A DNA stretch of 64,000 nucleotides from Tillandsia leiboldiana (lineage: Eukaryota; Streptophyta; Magnoliopsida; Poales; Bromeliaceae). Below the pieces are notes generated by a model. It had not been told where the DNA came from. It saw only the letters and a program-made list of their open reading frames with translations, and did not search any database. How positions within the stretch are numbered: position 1 is the stretch's first letter; the number at the start of each line of letters is the position of its first letter. A program made the position numbers and the translations under genes. Positions 11,001-23,850 of the stretch are shown piece after piece. The stretch is from positions 6,818,054 through 6,882,053 of the forward strand of contig CM055080.1 of the NCBI GenBank assembly GCA_029204045.2. Reading direction: 5' to 3'.

Positions 11001-12736
11001 ATAAAGGGAAAATTTGTTTCATTATTTCTCTTTCCTTCTCCTAATTTATTTTTTTTTGTACAATTAATCAACTATTTCTTGTTTTTTCTTATTGTTATCT
11101 TCCCTGTTATTTTCTTTTACTTATGGTAGCATGCTTGTTTTTTCTTTGACATGAAAGAATTCAATTAGTACCTAGTATTGCCAACACACAATTATGACCA
11201 TAGCATATAAGACTTCCCTGATTTCCATGAAAGCATAGAAAATCAGGTTAATTATGATTTCTTACGGTCATCAACTTTCGACTGTATTCAAGTATGCATT
11301 ATCTTATAAATAAAGGAGCCATAAAGATGCAATTGCAATTATCAGATAAAGATTGCTTACATCGGTGGATCGGTAACCCAACGCTGAGTTCCAAGAAAAG
11401 AATACTGTGGATTTAATGATACCACATCAACTGAAGAAACTGGGATTCCTTGGTATCCTAGGAGGTTATTCCTTCGTCATAATGTTGAATGAGTTAATCA
11501 AATTAAAAAACAAAATTATTACGGTCAGGTTGGAATTTACGATTGAGTTCACCCCCGACTAAAAGATTGAAAGAAAGGAGAAAAAAAGAAGGAAAGAACT
11601 AAAATATGAACAGGAGATTTTGGAAGAATTACACAACAATGTTGGCCCTCTTTCCTCTCATTAGATCAAATGCATCTAAGCTAATCTAACAATTTACATC
11701 CGAACCAAGAACACCTAATAAATTGAAAAACTATGGAAACGAAAAAGAAAAAAAAAAAAAACTATTCACGGGCACCTCTCCAAATCAAGGAATATAACAT
11801 AATCCACTCCTCAAAACTAAAATATGAATGAAAAAGAACTCCGAACAACAAAACCATGTCCCCAACTCTTAAACAGCCACAGATACCCATAACTGAAATT
11901 AACTAAAAAAGCGCAAATTTCTCTGCAAATTCTGATTCTTTCAAGCTGTGCCATAACAATCTAATTCAAGAACAAAATTCAATGCCTGCACAGATAAGAA
12001 TTCGCTATGATGCATGCATCGACAGAACCCGACAGCTTTGTGAAGCTTCAATACTACATTAGGGACTTGGAATTTTATTCAAAATGAGTCTCCGAACAAC
12101 AAAACCATTTCCCAAACTCTCAAATGCACAGATTTTCCTGGAAATTCCGGTTTTTTTTTTTTTAGTTATTCAACCACAATCCAATTCAAGAACAGAATCC
12201 AATGCCAACCCAGATAAGAATTCGATGTTAAATTATACGAAACAACTTATATGTTATATTCAATACTCCCTCTCATATCTCTGAGAAACTCTGAGACCTG
12301 CTACTCTGATACCATGTTATGAATTAAGCTTAAGCTACTTAAAAAATGGTGTTTTTATATTTTACATTCAACAAAAAAAATCAGAAATATTATGACAAAA
12401 TTTGAAGTCTCTCCAAACCAAACAAAATCTGTTTCCGAATCTGCAGATCCCTATAACCCAAATAAACATAACAATCGAACTAAAGAACAAAATCCAGTGC
12501 CTACCCAGATGAGAATTCGCCATGATTAACACACCAACAAAATCAATTAGCATGTCTAAATAGCATCAATGCTACATTAGCAACTCAAAATTAGTAGAAA
12601 AAAAAAAAAAAAAGATTGAAAGAGAAATGAGGAGACCAATACCGTGGTGGGAGTATGTGTAAACGGCCCTCCAAGTGTAGATGTGTTCTCCGGGATTAAT
12701 CTCAGATCTCTCCACCCTGTTTGAGAGAAGACCCAT
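8094..12736 (-). CDS. LRAT-domain (NC-domain) protein, two exons
   Basis: Exon 1 is 12736-12643 and exon 2 is 8785-8094 (stop included); the intron is 12642-8786, with GT donor (CACG|GTATTG) and AG acceptor (TTTGTAG|GT). A glycine codon is split across the junction. The product is 261 aa. Family signatures: His18 in GEHIYTW, the SHHGIYVGG motif (His30/31) spanning the junction, and the NNCEDFALYC motif with Cys145, the thiol of the family's His-His-Cys acyltransferase/hydrolase centre. The C-terminal GRYITDIGVRKDVVKVAVEDL-type segment is typical of plant members, which plant annotation often names LEAD-SENSITIVE 1-like. A hydrophobic stretch near residues 185-215 may associate with membranes. 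No stop or frameshift is visible. The in-frame GTG at 8777 is not the start; the ATG at 12736 fits family length and N-terminus. Substrate is not known from sequence. Confidence 0.88.
8786..12642 (-). other. Long first intron of the LRAT gene
   Basis: 3857 bp, AT-rich. Near exon 1, three diverged direct repeats (about 11847-12060, 12090-12230, 12410-12540) share 'acaaaaccat', 'caattcaagaacaga' and 'cagataagaattcg'. A 'ctctgataccatgtta' motif near 12303-12318 resembles an LTR/PBS junction of a minus-strand retroelement. A lysine/glutamate-rich ORF at 9681-9902 (minus) may be gag debris, without good support. No further exon is needed to complete the protein. Confidence 0.6.
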
Positions 12737-12912
12737 TTCTCTCTCCTCCCCCTCTCTCTCTCCTCTCTCTCTCTCTTCGTCTTCTTCTTGGTCTTATAAT
12801 TTGACTCACCTCCTCCGAAGCAAGGTTTGTTACTAATTTTTATTTTTTATTTTTTACTTACTTTTAACATAATAATTAGGGATAATAATTAGGGCCCATT
12901 GTTTATATACTA
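12737..12912 (-). promoter_or_regulatory. 5' UTR and candidate core promoter of the LRAT gene
   Basis: Upstream of the ATG (minus strand) is a GA-rich leader (CT repeats on the plus strand, 12740-12775). A TATATAAA box lies at 12909-12902, about 165 bp before the ATG. A TGGGCCC motif (12898-12892), like plant site-II elements, sits just downstream of the TATA. Confidence 0.5.
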
Positions 12913-15859
12913 TACTTGTGAAAAAAAAATTTGCTTTCTTATTTATTATCTTTTAGAAGGTTTAATTTTTCAAATTCTTTAAAATATACTTAGTTAAATT
13001 CGGTTAGGAACTATCGTAATTTGTGTGAAATTATTATTTTACTCATTTAGATTTATTTTAATTTTTTTTTTTTGTACCATCAACTTTTCTTGCTATAAAA
13101 TAATAATTATTATATAGTTCTTGCATTATTGTAGGTAAAAAAATGTATGGAGACCCCTTAACTATATGAAATTTTGATATCACCCTCTCAATTTTCTTTT
13201 TTTTTTAAACAAAAAATTTCTGTCTCTCGGTACTTTTGAAATATCTTATTTAGTTCTATATTTTTTTTCAAGTTATTCATCGTAATTTTTTTGATTTTTT
13301 TCTGTTATTCAAAAATAATCCTTCTGTTAATATCTTTTAAGTCATTTCGAATTAAATTAGAATTAATTTTTTACTATATTTAGAAAAATTAAAATGCCTA
13401 TTTTGTTTGTGATAGGAGGGTTTATTTGAAAGGATAAAAAATTAAAATATTTATTTTGCCATAATGGTATAAAGAACAAAATAATAATTTTATAAAAATA
13501 ACGATTGTATATTTAAAAGAATTTAAAATGTCAAAAAAATATTTTTAATATTAATTTTTTAAATAAGATCGATAGAAAAGTCGAACATTTGTGTATTTAT
13601 GTAAACGGTCCCTTTTTGTTTTTCTTTTTTTTTCTTTAAATGGAGACCTTTTAACTTTGAACTATATATTTGAAACCAAATAATCTAAGTGAAAAAAAAA
13701 AATAGAAAATTTGTCAAATTCAACGGCAATATCATCAAATTTAACAACCTTAATTATTTTTTTAAGAAATAGAACTAGACAAATAGAGATTGATAACTAA
13801 TAAATCATCTTTTTAATAAAATTTTAATTTATTTAAGTTCGGAAATTTAAGGCTAAAATACGGAAGAATTTTCTGTAAATTCTTGTATTTTTATTTTTTC
13901 TTCCTTATTTTTAAAAATCTATATTTTATTTTTTAAAATTTTAAAAATTAAAAAACTACGATATTAATAAAGACGGTGAAATAACCAAATTACTCATACT
14001 TATTCTATTATAAAAAATATTTTTTATTTTATTATTTTTAGAGTTATTTTCGATATAAATTATAAGAAATAAATATTATAGTGATAAAATCCTGCTTGTG
14101 GAGGGAGTCTAAATATATCAATTTGAAATTTTAAAAGAATAAAATACAAATTTGTGAAAGTCAGGAAGAAAAAAATAAAAAAATAAATATATGTAGTGAT
14201 ATTTTCTGTATTTTAATCAAAATTCAAATATAAAAAAAAAAAAATCAAAAAGTTGAGGGAGTCGTAATTAAAAAATAATAGTTGAGAGGATCTTCATACA
14301 ATTTCATGTGTTAAGATAGGAACATCACCATCATCACGTATACATCAGTAGCCGTTGCACCTTAATTGTAAAATAACACTACATGTAGTACGAGGGTTAT
14401 TATTAGGATAATGAGAGCCACCTAATATTAAAAGTAAAAATAGAGTTGATTTTTTTTTTTTTTTTTTTCTTTCTTGGAGAGATCTACTTGTCTCACTCAT
14501 ATTGCTTAATTTATTTTTCTGTTGAATAAAATAAGTAAAGCGCAACCTTTCTCTTAAAAAAAATAAATAAATAATAAATAAATAAATCCTTATGATATAT
14601 GCAAAAGAAAATAAATAAAATATTTTTTATTGTGATTTTTCATCACATCACATGTAACACCATCTATCTATCTGTATTTCCAAAGGAAAACTTAAATTAT
14701 TAATGCTTAGCTTTTTACTTGAGTTAATTACATTATTAGTGACTGTTTTTGGACTCCTGATCTTTTATTTTCTCCCTATAGCGTTTAGTTATAAATGAAA
14801 ACAACAATTATAGTATTTATGGAGCAAACTAGTATAAATTTAAAGCTACTGTTCAACTTTTTTTTCTGAAATAAATTTCTTTCTAATTAAGAATAAAATT
14901 AATTAAAATAAATATAATTTTAATTATTGTATTAATTTTTTAATTAATTTAATATTTTAACTAATTTAATTATTTTATTAATTAATATTTAGAATTATGT
15001 AGTAATAGTTAATTAAATAAGTTAAATTATTTTTTAATTAATCTAATTGTGTTAATTAATTAAATAAAAATATTATTATTTTAAAATTATAATTACTCTT
15101 ATTCTCAATATTCTATTCTAAGTAAGTTCTATTTTTTTTATTTTTAAAAACAATCCAATTTTCATCCAAACACAAAATTAATTTATTTTGCTTATTTCCA
15201 AAACATCTATAAATAAATATTTTTCGCTTATATCTGAACCAAACACAACCTAAAAAACTACTTATTTGATTGAAAGAAATATTATTTCTCTTTAGAATAT
15301 AATAATATTATGTGAATATATAATAAAATATGATTTATCAAAGATCATTTTAGTCATGTTAATAAAAGAAGTATAAAATTTAATTATATTAAAGTGGAAG
15401 CAGCTTTTACTTAATTTGTATATAATGTCCAGGCAATATGGAAACATTTTTCGTAATAGTATATGATAAAATTAATTAATATAGTCCATAATAATAATAA
15501 TAAAATACAAATGAATTCGATCGAAGTGCTTCGAAAAAATTTCAAAAGAAAAAAAAGACCAAATAACTAGCTAATTAATGATTCATACGGAGTTGTTGAA
15601 ACAACAACTGCAAAATTAATGCCCCAAAATTTTACTCTGTTGCAACTTTTATCATTAAAGAACAATTTATAAAAGGTAGAGAAAAAAAAATTTAATTCAA
15701 TTTAGTCCGTTTCTCTTTGGTGCACTTGAATTTGAAAGGACCTGGAAGTTGCAATCTTCCATACCCTTTTTTTTCTTGTGAAAAATGAAAAGTCTTTATG
15801 TTTTTGCATAAAATATTCTATAATTTTGTATTTCTACACAAGTAGGCCAATTTTTTTCT
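12913..15859. other. AT-rich intergenic DNA
   Basis: Very AT-rich with homopolymer runs; 14860-15100 is dominated by ttaatta motifs. I see no exon, RNA gene or clear element ends. Confidence 0.6.
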
Positions 15860-15968
15860 ACAATTATTTTAGTTCTATCACGCTCAACTCTCTTAATCTT
15901 TTGGGCCTCGTTATCATCCAAATACTATAGCCAGTTAAAAGATTTAGTCCTATTATATTATTTACTAG
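15860..15968 (-). mobile_element. Truncated Cassandra LTR
   Basis: Matches the middle of the Cassandra LTR: the edge of the 5S-derived part (agttctatcacgctcaactc), then 'cttaatcttttgggcc' and 'gatttagtcctattatatta'. Both ends are missing. Confidence 0.7.
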
Positions 15969-16737
15969 TGAAGGAATCCGCACTCCGCACTTCGCAGCGG
16001 ATAGAAAATATAAAAATAATTAATAATAATAAAATATTAAATATTTTTTGTGTATCTCATTTGTCATATTAATTAAAAGTCTCTTATATTGGCGGTGGGA
16101 ATAAATCCTATGACATCTTCACCGGCGAAGGTGATAGTAAAGGTGACGACAATCTTTTTGACCGCGGCGGAGAAAAAAAAAAGAGAAAAGAAAAAGTATT
16201 ATGATGAATTAATTTAAGATAACGGACTTAAACTTTTTGCCTAGTAAAAACTCGTGCGGCGCCCGCCGTCATGCTCGAAGAGGGCAAGCCTTGCCCTATG
16301 ACTAAGTGCAAAAACAAATAAAAGAATAGAGGTTCCGCAAAAAAACTAAGTAGTCTCTTATTTAGAAATTAACAACTACAAGATACAACTCTTTTGTTAC
16401 TTTGGCCTTAGCCAACGCCACAATTTATAGGCTCATGTACATAACTCACCTACTAAACCTACACTTAAGACACCCACTAATGCCTAAATTAAATACCCAC
16501 TAAGCCCACTACAATCTCGTAGGTTATTCATGACTCTTGGCATCTTGGTCATTGATGGCATTGATGAAGGAGGAATTAAAATTTTGGTAGTGAAAAACTC
16601 TTGACATCCCTTGTCATTGATGGTATTGATGAAGGAGGAATTAAAAATTTGGTATTGGAAGAGTAAAGAATCATATTGGTGAGGGTGAAGAAAATCTTGC
16701 CACATGGTTAAAATTATTGAGGATTCATATATGTTAA
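15969..16737. other. Intergenic, no gene seen
   Basis: Contains small GC-rich patches (15975-16000, 16255-16290) in AT-rich DNA. A direct repeat of about 50 bp, containing 'attgatggcattgatgaagg' and a near copy 70 bp later, lies at about 16549-16645. No convincing coding sequence. Confidence 0.5.
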
Positions 16738-17674
16738 TAGATATATAGGACTAATCCAAATTCCGGAGGTGTACACATTCTTCCCCCCTTTAAGTCTTGA
16801 CGTCCTCGTGAGGCTGAAAGACACTCACAAGCACCAGGCGATGTGAGACTCATCTCGCTAGTTTTAGCCGACCTTGTGGGGAGCTGCACTCCGCCCACAA
16901 TGGTCATTAGCCCGGGAGCCTCGCTCTACCCGCTATATAACACTGACTCAGCCGAGACTCATATCATATTTCCGGCTGGTGAATGGCTCTGATACCAACT
17001 ATGACGCACTGCTTCCCAGGGGGGTCACCCATCCTAGAACTATTCTAGCTCTAACACGATCAACCCTCTTAATCTTTTGGGCCTTGTGTGACGACCCGAC
17101 CCGCTAGCAATAATAACTCGTTGAGCCCAAATCACAGCCCAAAATGCTTAAGCCAGTTATTATTACTAACCAATCAGAACTCTTTTCCCATCCGATGTGG
17201 GACTATTGGTGTGTTACAAACTCCCCCCGTTTAGACCCTGACGTCCTCGTCGGGTCCAAACCAGATCACAAACACAGAACAAATCAGAATTACCAGGCGA
17301 TGTGAGATTCTAGAGGTGGCTCTTGTGGATTCAAGAGGTGGCTCCCACCAAATCCATGGTGTAGCACTTTGCTCCGCATAGCACTTAGCTCTCACACTTC
17401 CGGCTGGTATTCGTCTCTGATACCATTTGTAACGACCCGACCCGCTAGCAATAATAACTCGTTGGGCCCAAATCACAGCCCAAAATGCTTAAGCCCAGTT
17501 ATTATTACTAGCATGTATGGTCTCATATATCCAATCAAAACTCTTTTCTCATCCGATGTGGGACTATTGGGGTGTTACACCTTGCTACCACCCAAATGCT
17601 ATAGCCGGGTTAAGAGATTTAGTCATATTATATCATTTATATATAGGACTAATCCAAATTCCGGGGGTGTCACA
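16738..17674 (-). mobile_element. Cassandra TRIM, one LTR truncated, the other interrupted
   Basis: Reading the minus strand, the LTR at 17674-17000 (TGTGACACCCCCGG to a 5S-like segment) is split by a TRIM-2 at 17087-17579. It is followed by PBS (ttggtatcagag), a short interior and a purine tract (complement of ttcccccctttaag). Only about 40 bp of the other LTR remains (16738-16777). The LTR edge at 17000 reads TATGACG instead of TGTGACG. Confidence 0.8.
17087..17579 (-). mobile_element. Complete TRIM-2 element inserted in the Cassandra LTR
   Basis: 493 bp with LTRs 17087-17218 (132 bp) and 17428-17579 (152 bp; about 20 bp of extra sequence). PBS complement (tctctgatacca) lies just inside the right LTR and the purine tract (complement of aactccccccg) just inside the left. 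The flanking 5-bp target duplication CCTTG (17082-17086 and 17580-17584) is perfect. No coding capacity. Confidence 0.88.
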
Positions 17675-20600
17675 ACTCACAAACTTTCCGCCGAATGGGT
17701 AAGTCGTGCTCAATCCAAACAGAATGGTTAGTCTCATTTGCGCTTAATAAAAGAAAGCAAAATGATATACAATATCTGAGCATAAGAAATAAAATATTAA
17801 AATAATAACTTTATTCCATCTATCGGTTCGGTTATAAAAGAGATAGAAATCGAGCTCTCGGCTCAACAAATCAACAACCAAACGACACAGCGACTACGGA
17901 CGGGAGGTTAGACTCCTAGCCCCACTACTTGACCACGTTCTTGCCGCGATCACGCGCTTCACCAACTGATTCGATACCTAAAAGGAGTAAATCATAGGAA
18001 GTGAGAACTAATTAAATTTTTAAGTGGGTTCAACTACTGAGAAAGACTGTTCTTCACTTGGTCTATAGGAGACATCTACAAAAGTAAGACAGAAAGATAA
18101 AGCATGCAGATAAGGGAAACAGTAAAGGTTCGAAAAATACCCAAAATACCTCACCAACACCCATCCGAACCCACAACACCTACTAGCGCCTCGGCTCAGA
18201 TCTGCCGAGTATCTTACATGCGCTAAAGCCAAAAGGGCCTCACCTCCCCGATCGGTCGATCTGTACAAACCCCGAGTGGAGGTCGAATCCTCGAGCTGCA
18301 CTCCCATCGGGGACACGTACATTCATCTGGGTGAAGTCGGTTGTCAGTACGCTCCCCAGATTGGTCCTGGGTGCCAAGTGGGGCGCCGAAAGAACTCGCA
18401 CTCGCCATCATCCGGTTAAACAATCCTACCACCAGAAGAGCCGAGACCCAACCCACGTCACCCTCAGTGGGTATTTCACCACAAACTGCGCGGCGCCTAG
18501 AGAACTGGAACGTACCCACGTTATCCTTCGATGGGTATTTCACCACAACACCGAATGGGAGGTTGGGTTACATCCACGTCACCACACCCATTGTTAGCTT
18601 TGTACACCCGTTTCCAGATGAGTCGAAAATATCGACCTTCTCCTTAGTCAAGCGTTCTCACGCCACACAACAGCCCAAAGGCCAACTACGTACCCAGCTC
18701 ATAATTACACTAGAATACTCGCCTCTAGTTCTTTTTAAGCTACTCCTAAGACAGAGTCTACCACACTCCCATACTTAGCTGATCCCTCGGTTCTATCCTG
18801 AGATCCATAAGCAAAACACCCAAACATAGAGTCACTAACCTCTATGGTCCAAAACCCTCAAAGCTTAGGGAGTTTTATACAACGCTTCCTTCACAACCCC
18901 TACTCACAACTAGATGTAAGAAATTAACAACAACTAAAGCTCAAAATAGTAGAGAAGATAAGAGATCACTTCTTCTTGACGATATCCCCACTTCAGGCTG
19001 AAGAACTTGCAGAAGGTTGCGGTCGGCTGCAGGGATCGTCAAGGAACGCTCCTTCGGGCTCGAGCTTCACAGTCTCCTGAAGATTCCGGTTCCTGTTAGG
19101 TTTTGCGCAAAAATAAACGCAGCGGAAAAAGAAATCAAATAGGCAAATATGAAAAACTTGAGATCTGATCTCAAAAACCACGCAAAACAGGATCCCTCAT
19201 ATATCTAAGATTAAAAGGAAGAGGAAGATCTAATCTTCACCTTTGCGCGGGGAGATCTACACCGCAATGTGATGATCGTAGAATTTGGTTCTCTTGAAGC
19301 CGCACACGCGTCCGGCCTCTACGGGTATCCACACGAGGTTGTCGACTTGATCGAAATTCTCACCGGGGTGCTAGCTCCCTTGCAGAGAACGTCTTTCCTT
19401 TTAATGTGGATATTTAGAAAAGAGGAAGACGAGGAGGGATGATGGCTAGGATTTTTTTTTCTTAAAAAAACTCATACGTATATAAAAAGGATATAATCTC
19501 CTTTTATAATTATTAAGATAAACATTAAAATTAGATTTAAGTTTATCTTATCCCTAATCGGTTCAATCGATTAAATCCTAATTTAATTCGACTTGAACAA
19601 TTCTAATTTGATCAAATCAAATTATTAATACAACATTTGCACTTAAGTCCTCTTACAACTTACTAACTATTAGTAAGCCCTCTCCTGCAACATTTGCACT
19701 TTAATATCCTTAATTTGTAACAATTACAAATTAGTCCAATTATCAATATATTGATAATTAAGTCCTCAGGCGATTCAAAAATCGCGATCCAACTATCCGA
19801 TCAGTCATAACCTCTTATGTGTGTGACCCCATAGGTTCTATTCTATCTGGTAGTGAGATATATTGTGATCACCATCAACAATATCGCTGAAACTCTTTTC
19901 AGTGGGTTAGAACTATTCAAACTCAGCCCAATAAAAATTATCGATCATCATCCAGATAATTCTCGTGAGTCCCAAAATCCACCAGTGACGCCTAGCAGCA
20001 TATAGTGGCATTCCAGTAGAATGGAATACTGAACCTCTAGGTGCAGTTAACGTGTGATACAATCCTTCTATCCGGAGTCCCAACTAGACGAAGGTCATGG
20101 AATTGCTCGTCAAACCCTACCGTCTGTCATATGTCAAATTTATTCGACTCGAGTTTCTAATATCGGAAACCCTTTCCGTTATTTACTACGCCTTGGCCAA
20201 GGTCTTCTAAACTCGATCTCATAAATCACATAGGACTAACTCCCTTCTCTACTAAGGGCGATAGATTTCATATAGGTGTACACCCTATTCCTACAACGAA
20301 CCTACTGTAGCCAACATGCACCCACTGCAAGGAGACCAAGTGTATGTACAGTCAAACTACAGTAACCCCATTGTGAATAGCCGAGACACCGCAGGTCAAA
20401 GGACCAGTCACACTACTGCAACATCGAGTAAGTCACTAACGAGTGAGTAGACATCCAAGTGACTTCTCGTGATGATCACGCTCGGTACCCTTGTTCTTCA
20501 ACAACCACCTGCACATTCGCTCCAGTGTCCCCACACTGTTGACTCGAGACTCGTCTACCCTAAAAGGGAAGCGACTGTGCACCAATCTCACCGGATCAAT

Positions 20601-21130
20601 CACTGTCCCCGTGATGATCCATCGATCGGGAGCATTTAGGAATTAATCACTAATGATACATGTCTCAAATTCTCAACTCTTGAGAACACGTATCATCATC
20701 TTATTAATTCCTTGGACAATTCATGGACACATACACAACACGAATAGAAATAAAAACCCAATAACATTCATAATGTAAAATGTCAAATACAAATTTATAA
20801 CCTAGAAAGAATATATGTGTCGGCCAAGTTGGCTTCTAGGGCATACATCTAACACCTTGGCTTGAGCTAATCCCTCACAACATCCAATAGAGTTCTCTCT
20901 GAGTAGATTTGCTCTCATCACTATTTATAGGGAAAACTGGTTGGACACGAAGGGAATAGATATGATCGGGCGGCGCTGAGCGGACGGCACATTGCAGTGT
21001 GGCAGAGTTGTGTACACGGTACGTCACCTTAGCTTATCCTCATAATAAAAAATCCTTGTGTATACGGAGATTCCAGCAGCTGTCCCATCACAAACAGAAT
21101 TCATTGACTTAAATATGAGCCGATTGCGCT
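17675..21130 (-). mobile_element. Gypsy-like LTR, interrupted by a copia solo LTR
   Basis: Non-coding sequence with LTR signals on the minus strand: a TATA box (ccctataaatag, complement of about 20921-20933), a leader, and near 18000 a 'tagttctcac' motif followed by a pyrimidine tract and AG, as in the other gypsy LTRs here. The two parts are 17675-19093 and 20855 to about 21130. Outer ends and target duplication are not clear, so extents are approximate. It could also be a non-coding transcript unit. Confidence 0.45.
19094..20854 (-). mobile_element. Copia-type solo LTR
   Basis: 1761 bp. On the minus strand it begins TGTTAGATGTATGCCCTAG and ends GCGCAAAACCTAACA, giving a 6-bp terminal inverted repeat TGTTAG/CTAACA. 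No internal region, PBS or second LTR is nearby. The flanks (gttcc / ccttg) are not a target duplication, so it may come from recombination between different copies. Confidence 0.65.
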
Positions 21131-23110
21131 AGCATGAGCCGAGATGTTGCCCCCACATCGTTTCAAGGCATTCGGCCCTCCATAAGCTGGTTCGACCCTC
21201 CACATATTCGCTGTTCAATATGTATGCCTCTTTTTCTCTTTCCATGCTATTTGCCTGGTAGCAAATTCAAAAAAATAATTGCAAAAGAAGTAGAAAAGCT
21301 AAATGATGCAATATAAATAGAATATTGTACAATTTATACAATAGTTACATAATTTATACAAAATTTTTACTATTAGAGAAAGCACAAATGATGCAATATT
21401 TAAAAATATGTTGCATTATTTAGTTGAATATTATAAAATTTGAGAGTATGTTCCACAAGTTTAAATTCAATTATACTATTCTTCTTTACTTAATATATTT
21501 ATTTTTTATTTTTGGGCTAATTACCTTGATGATTCTCATCCGGTCCTTGTTATATAAACTACAAGCAATAATAACTTGTCAGGTGGGTCTTTCAAAAAAA
21601 AAAAAAAAGCACCTATTTAATGCTAGATCTTGTTGAGAATTTAAATTCTAAAATTATACAACATATACTAAAATTATGCAACACTCTATCTATTAGAATT
21701 TGGTTAAATTTATAATTGAATTTTATTTAGATTAGAATAAATATTTAAAATTATTGGAGATAAATTTATTTAAATTTAAATATTAATTAGAGTAGAAATC
21801 TAATTAAACTAGAATTTAGATATTTTTTTATGTAAGCTATAAATATAGTATATGTGTTATTATTTGGTGGTGGTGATGGTGGTGGTGGTGGTAGTATGGC
21901 TTAGCCATATCCATATAATATGACTAAGATGTTCATAATTTTAGATGCACTAGTGTACGTGTGTGTTCAAAGAGAAAAATTTTCTGAGTTATTAAAAGAT
22001 GAGAGAATGGTGAGTGAGATTCAGAAAAAGAGCTTGGGTTGAAGCTACTCTAATAGAAAATGAGTGAGGTGTAATTCTTTTCTTGATTAATGAATCTTAC
22101 TTTACTCATATATTCTAGTTTGACTTTTTTTTTAAAAAAAAAAATTATGCCGTTTCCGTTTTTGATGAGAAGATGCGTTTATGGTAAAAATCCGATTTGA
22201 TATTTCTGTTGCGAAATCTCAATAATCGATATCGGAGCAAGTATCGGATCAACCGCAGTTACTGAAGCTGGTTGCGAATTTATAAAATCTAGTATCACGA
22301 ATACCAGATTCCCAAATACACGTTCAAAAGTGGAACATTTTGATTTTCTTTAACAAAAATGTTTAACTATATTGTATATTGTCCGAACAATTTAATAAGA
22401 ATTTAAATTTTTTATTAGAGAAAATAAAAATATTGTAATATTTGAAAATTATTACGATATTTGATAAAATACTGTAAAATTTGAGAGTATGTAGCATAAT
22501 TTTAAACTATGTTGTATTATTATTCTTTACTTATTATATTTATTTTTTTATTTTTGAAAAAGGAAAAACATATAATTATAACGGGTCATTTATGCTAGAT
22601 TTTATTGAGATTTTAAAATTCAAAAATTGTGTAACACTATTTTCTTGAAGTATACAACATACACTTAAATTGTGCAACATATTTTCTAATATGTAAATTT
22701 TTTATTTTTTTTTAGGTGAGAATTCTCGAAAAAAAAAAGCAATTGTAACTTATTTGTTGTGTGCTTTTCAAGTAAAATATTTTTACAAAAGGGATTTAAG
22801 ATGGTTGGAGAAATTAAGATACAAATTTATCTTCTCATTATCATTACGTAATATTTCATAAACGAAAAAAAGTAACTAGTGTTACCAAATGAAAGAATAC
22901 ACCAATGCAAATATTGCTAAATATTATTTTAATAATAATTTCACTGGAAAGTAAAAATATTTTTGTATCTTGTAGCCTACTGTAACTCTTATTTTCTATT
23001 AACTATATAATTTTAGTTGAGAGAGAGACAATAAATGTGATATAATTTATGAGAAAATGGAGATGAGGAAAAAAAATAAATGAAAGAGCAACTAAGCATT
23101 TGAATTATCG
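21131..23110. other. Intergenic with LTR-like repeat fragments
   Basis: 21830-22110 (plus) is the inverted counterpart of 6855-7160, with a TATA-like ctataaatatag. 22170-22330 is directly similar to 7670-7810 of the LTR at 7622-7995. A short GGT/GGTGAT repeat is at about 21867-21895. The rest is AT-rich and unassigned. Confidence 0.5.
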
Positions 23111-23245
23111 ACCGTTCATAACGCAAGTGGTAAAGGGCTCGGTGATTAATACTCGAGATCCGAATTCGAAGTCTAATTACTTCACATTTTCAACTAAATT
23201 TATTTCTCAGATATATTGATGCAGACATCAATTTACATCTAAAAA
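23111..23245 (+). mobile_element. tRNA-derived SINE, second copy
   Basis: The head 'aacgcaagtggtaaaggg' with a later 'gaattcga' gives box A/B-like spacing. Similarity to 7187-7330 continues into the body (caactaaatttatttc). Confidence 0.6.
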
Positions 23246-23665
23246 TAAATTTTAATTTAATATCCTGTAAATTTCTCATCAAATATTTGGCAACGTAAGA
23301 GAAACAGTACTGGAAACTTGAAACATTAGAATGTCAAAATTAAAACTGGATACTTCTAAAGAAACATTAGAATGTCAAAATTAAAAAAGCACACAATTAA
23401 TGCAGTATCTTATTAGTTGTCCTTATTAATTTGGACAACTGGTTTGTGCATTTTCTGAGCCATATCTTTCAAAATTATAGAGTTGTTTGACATACTGTCA
23501 AAAATATATATACTAATTTAGCCAAATTTCGACACCATTGAATGCAAACTTTTTAATTTGTAGTTAATGAAATACAATGTAATAAATTATCATTTTTATT
23601 ATAATTTGAGATCGCGTCATTTGTCGGATTGTGGTGTATTTGGATGCTATCCTTTCATAATGCTT

Positions 23666-23705
<40 letters not shown>

Positions 23706-23850
23706 AAGTTGGAAAATTAGGAAAAGCTTGGTGGCCAATAGTATAAACGAGTTTTTTCAAATTTTGATATTCCTCGATCCTTTAATTTTTCATGATGGAT
23801 TCCCAATATTTTTTTAGTCATATCGATTAAATTCCTTTTATCAAGACAAC
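23246..23850. other. Intergenic, with (AT)n at 23669-23702
   Basis: AT-rich, with a 34-bp AT microsatellite. A 24-bp direct repeat containing aaacattagaatgtcaaaat occurs near 23321-23345 and 23361-23385. The last five bases (ACAAC) are the target duplication of the solo LTR that follows. Confidence 0.6.

Noticed and set aside
17369..17731. 120-codon ORF
   Set aside because: Runs across TRIM-2 and Cassandra LTR boundaries, so it cannot be a native gene.
18223..18778. Overlapping ORFs of 88-145 codons near 18.3-18.8 kb
   Set aside because: Open on both strands in an LTR-like region, with no domain or splice support.
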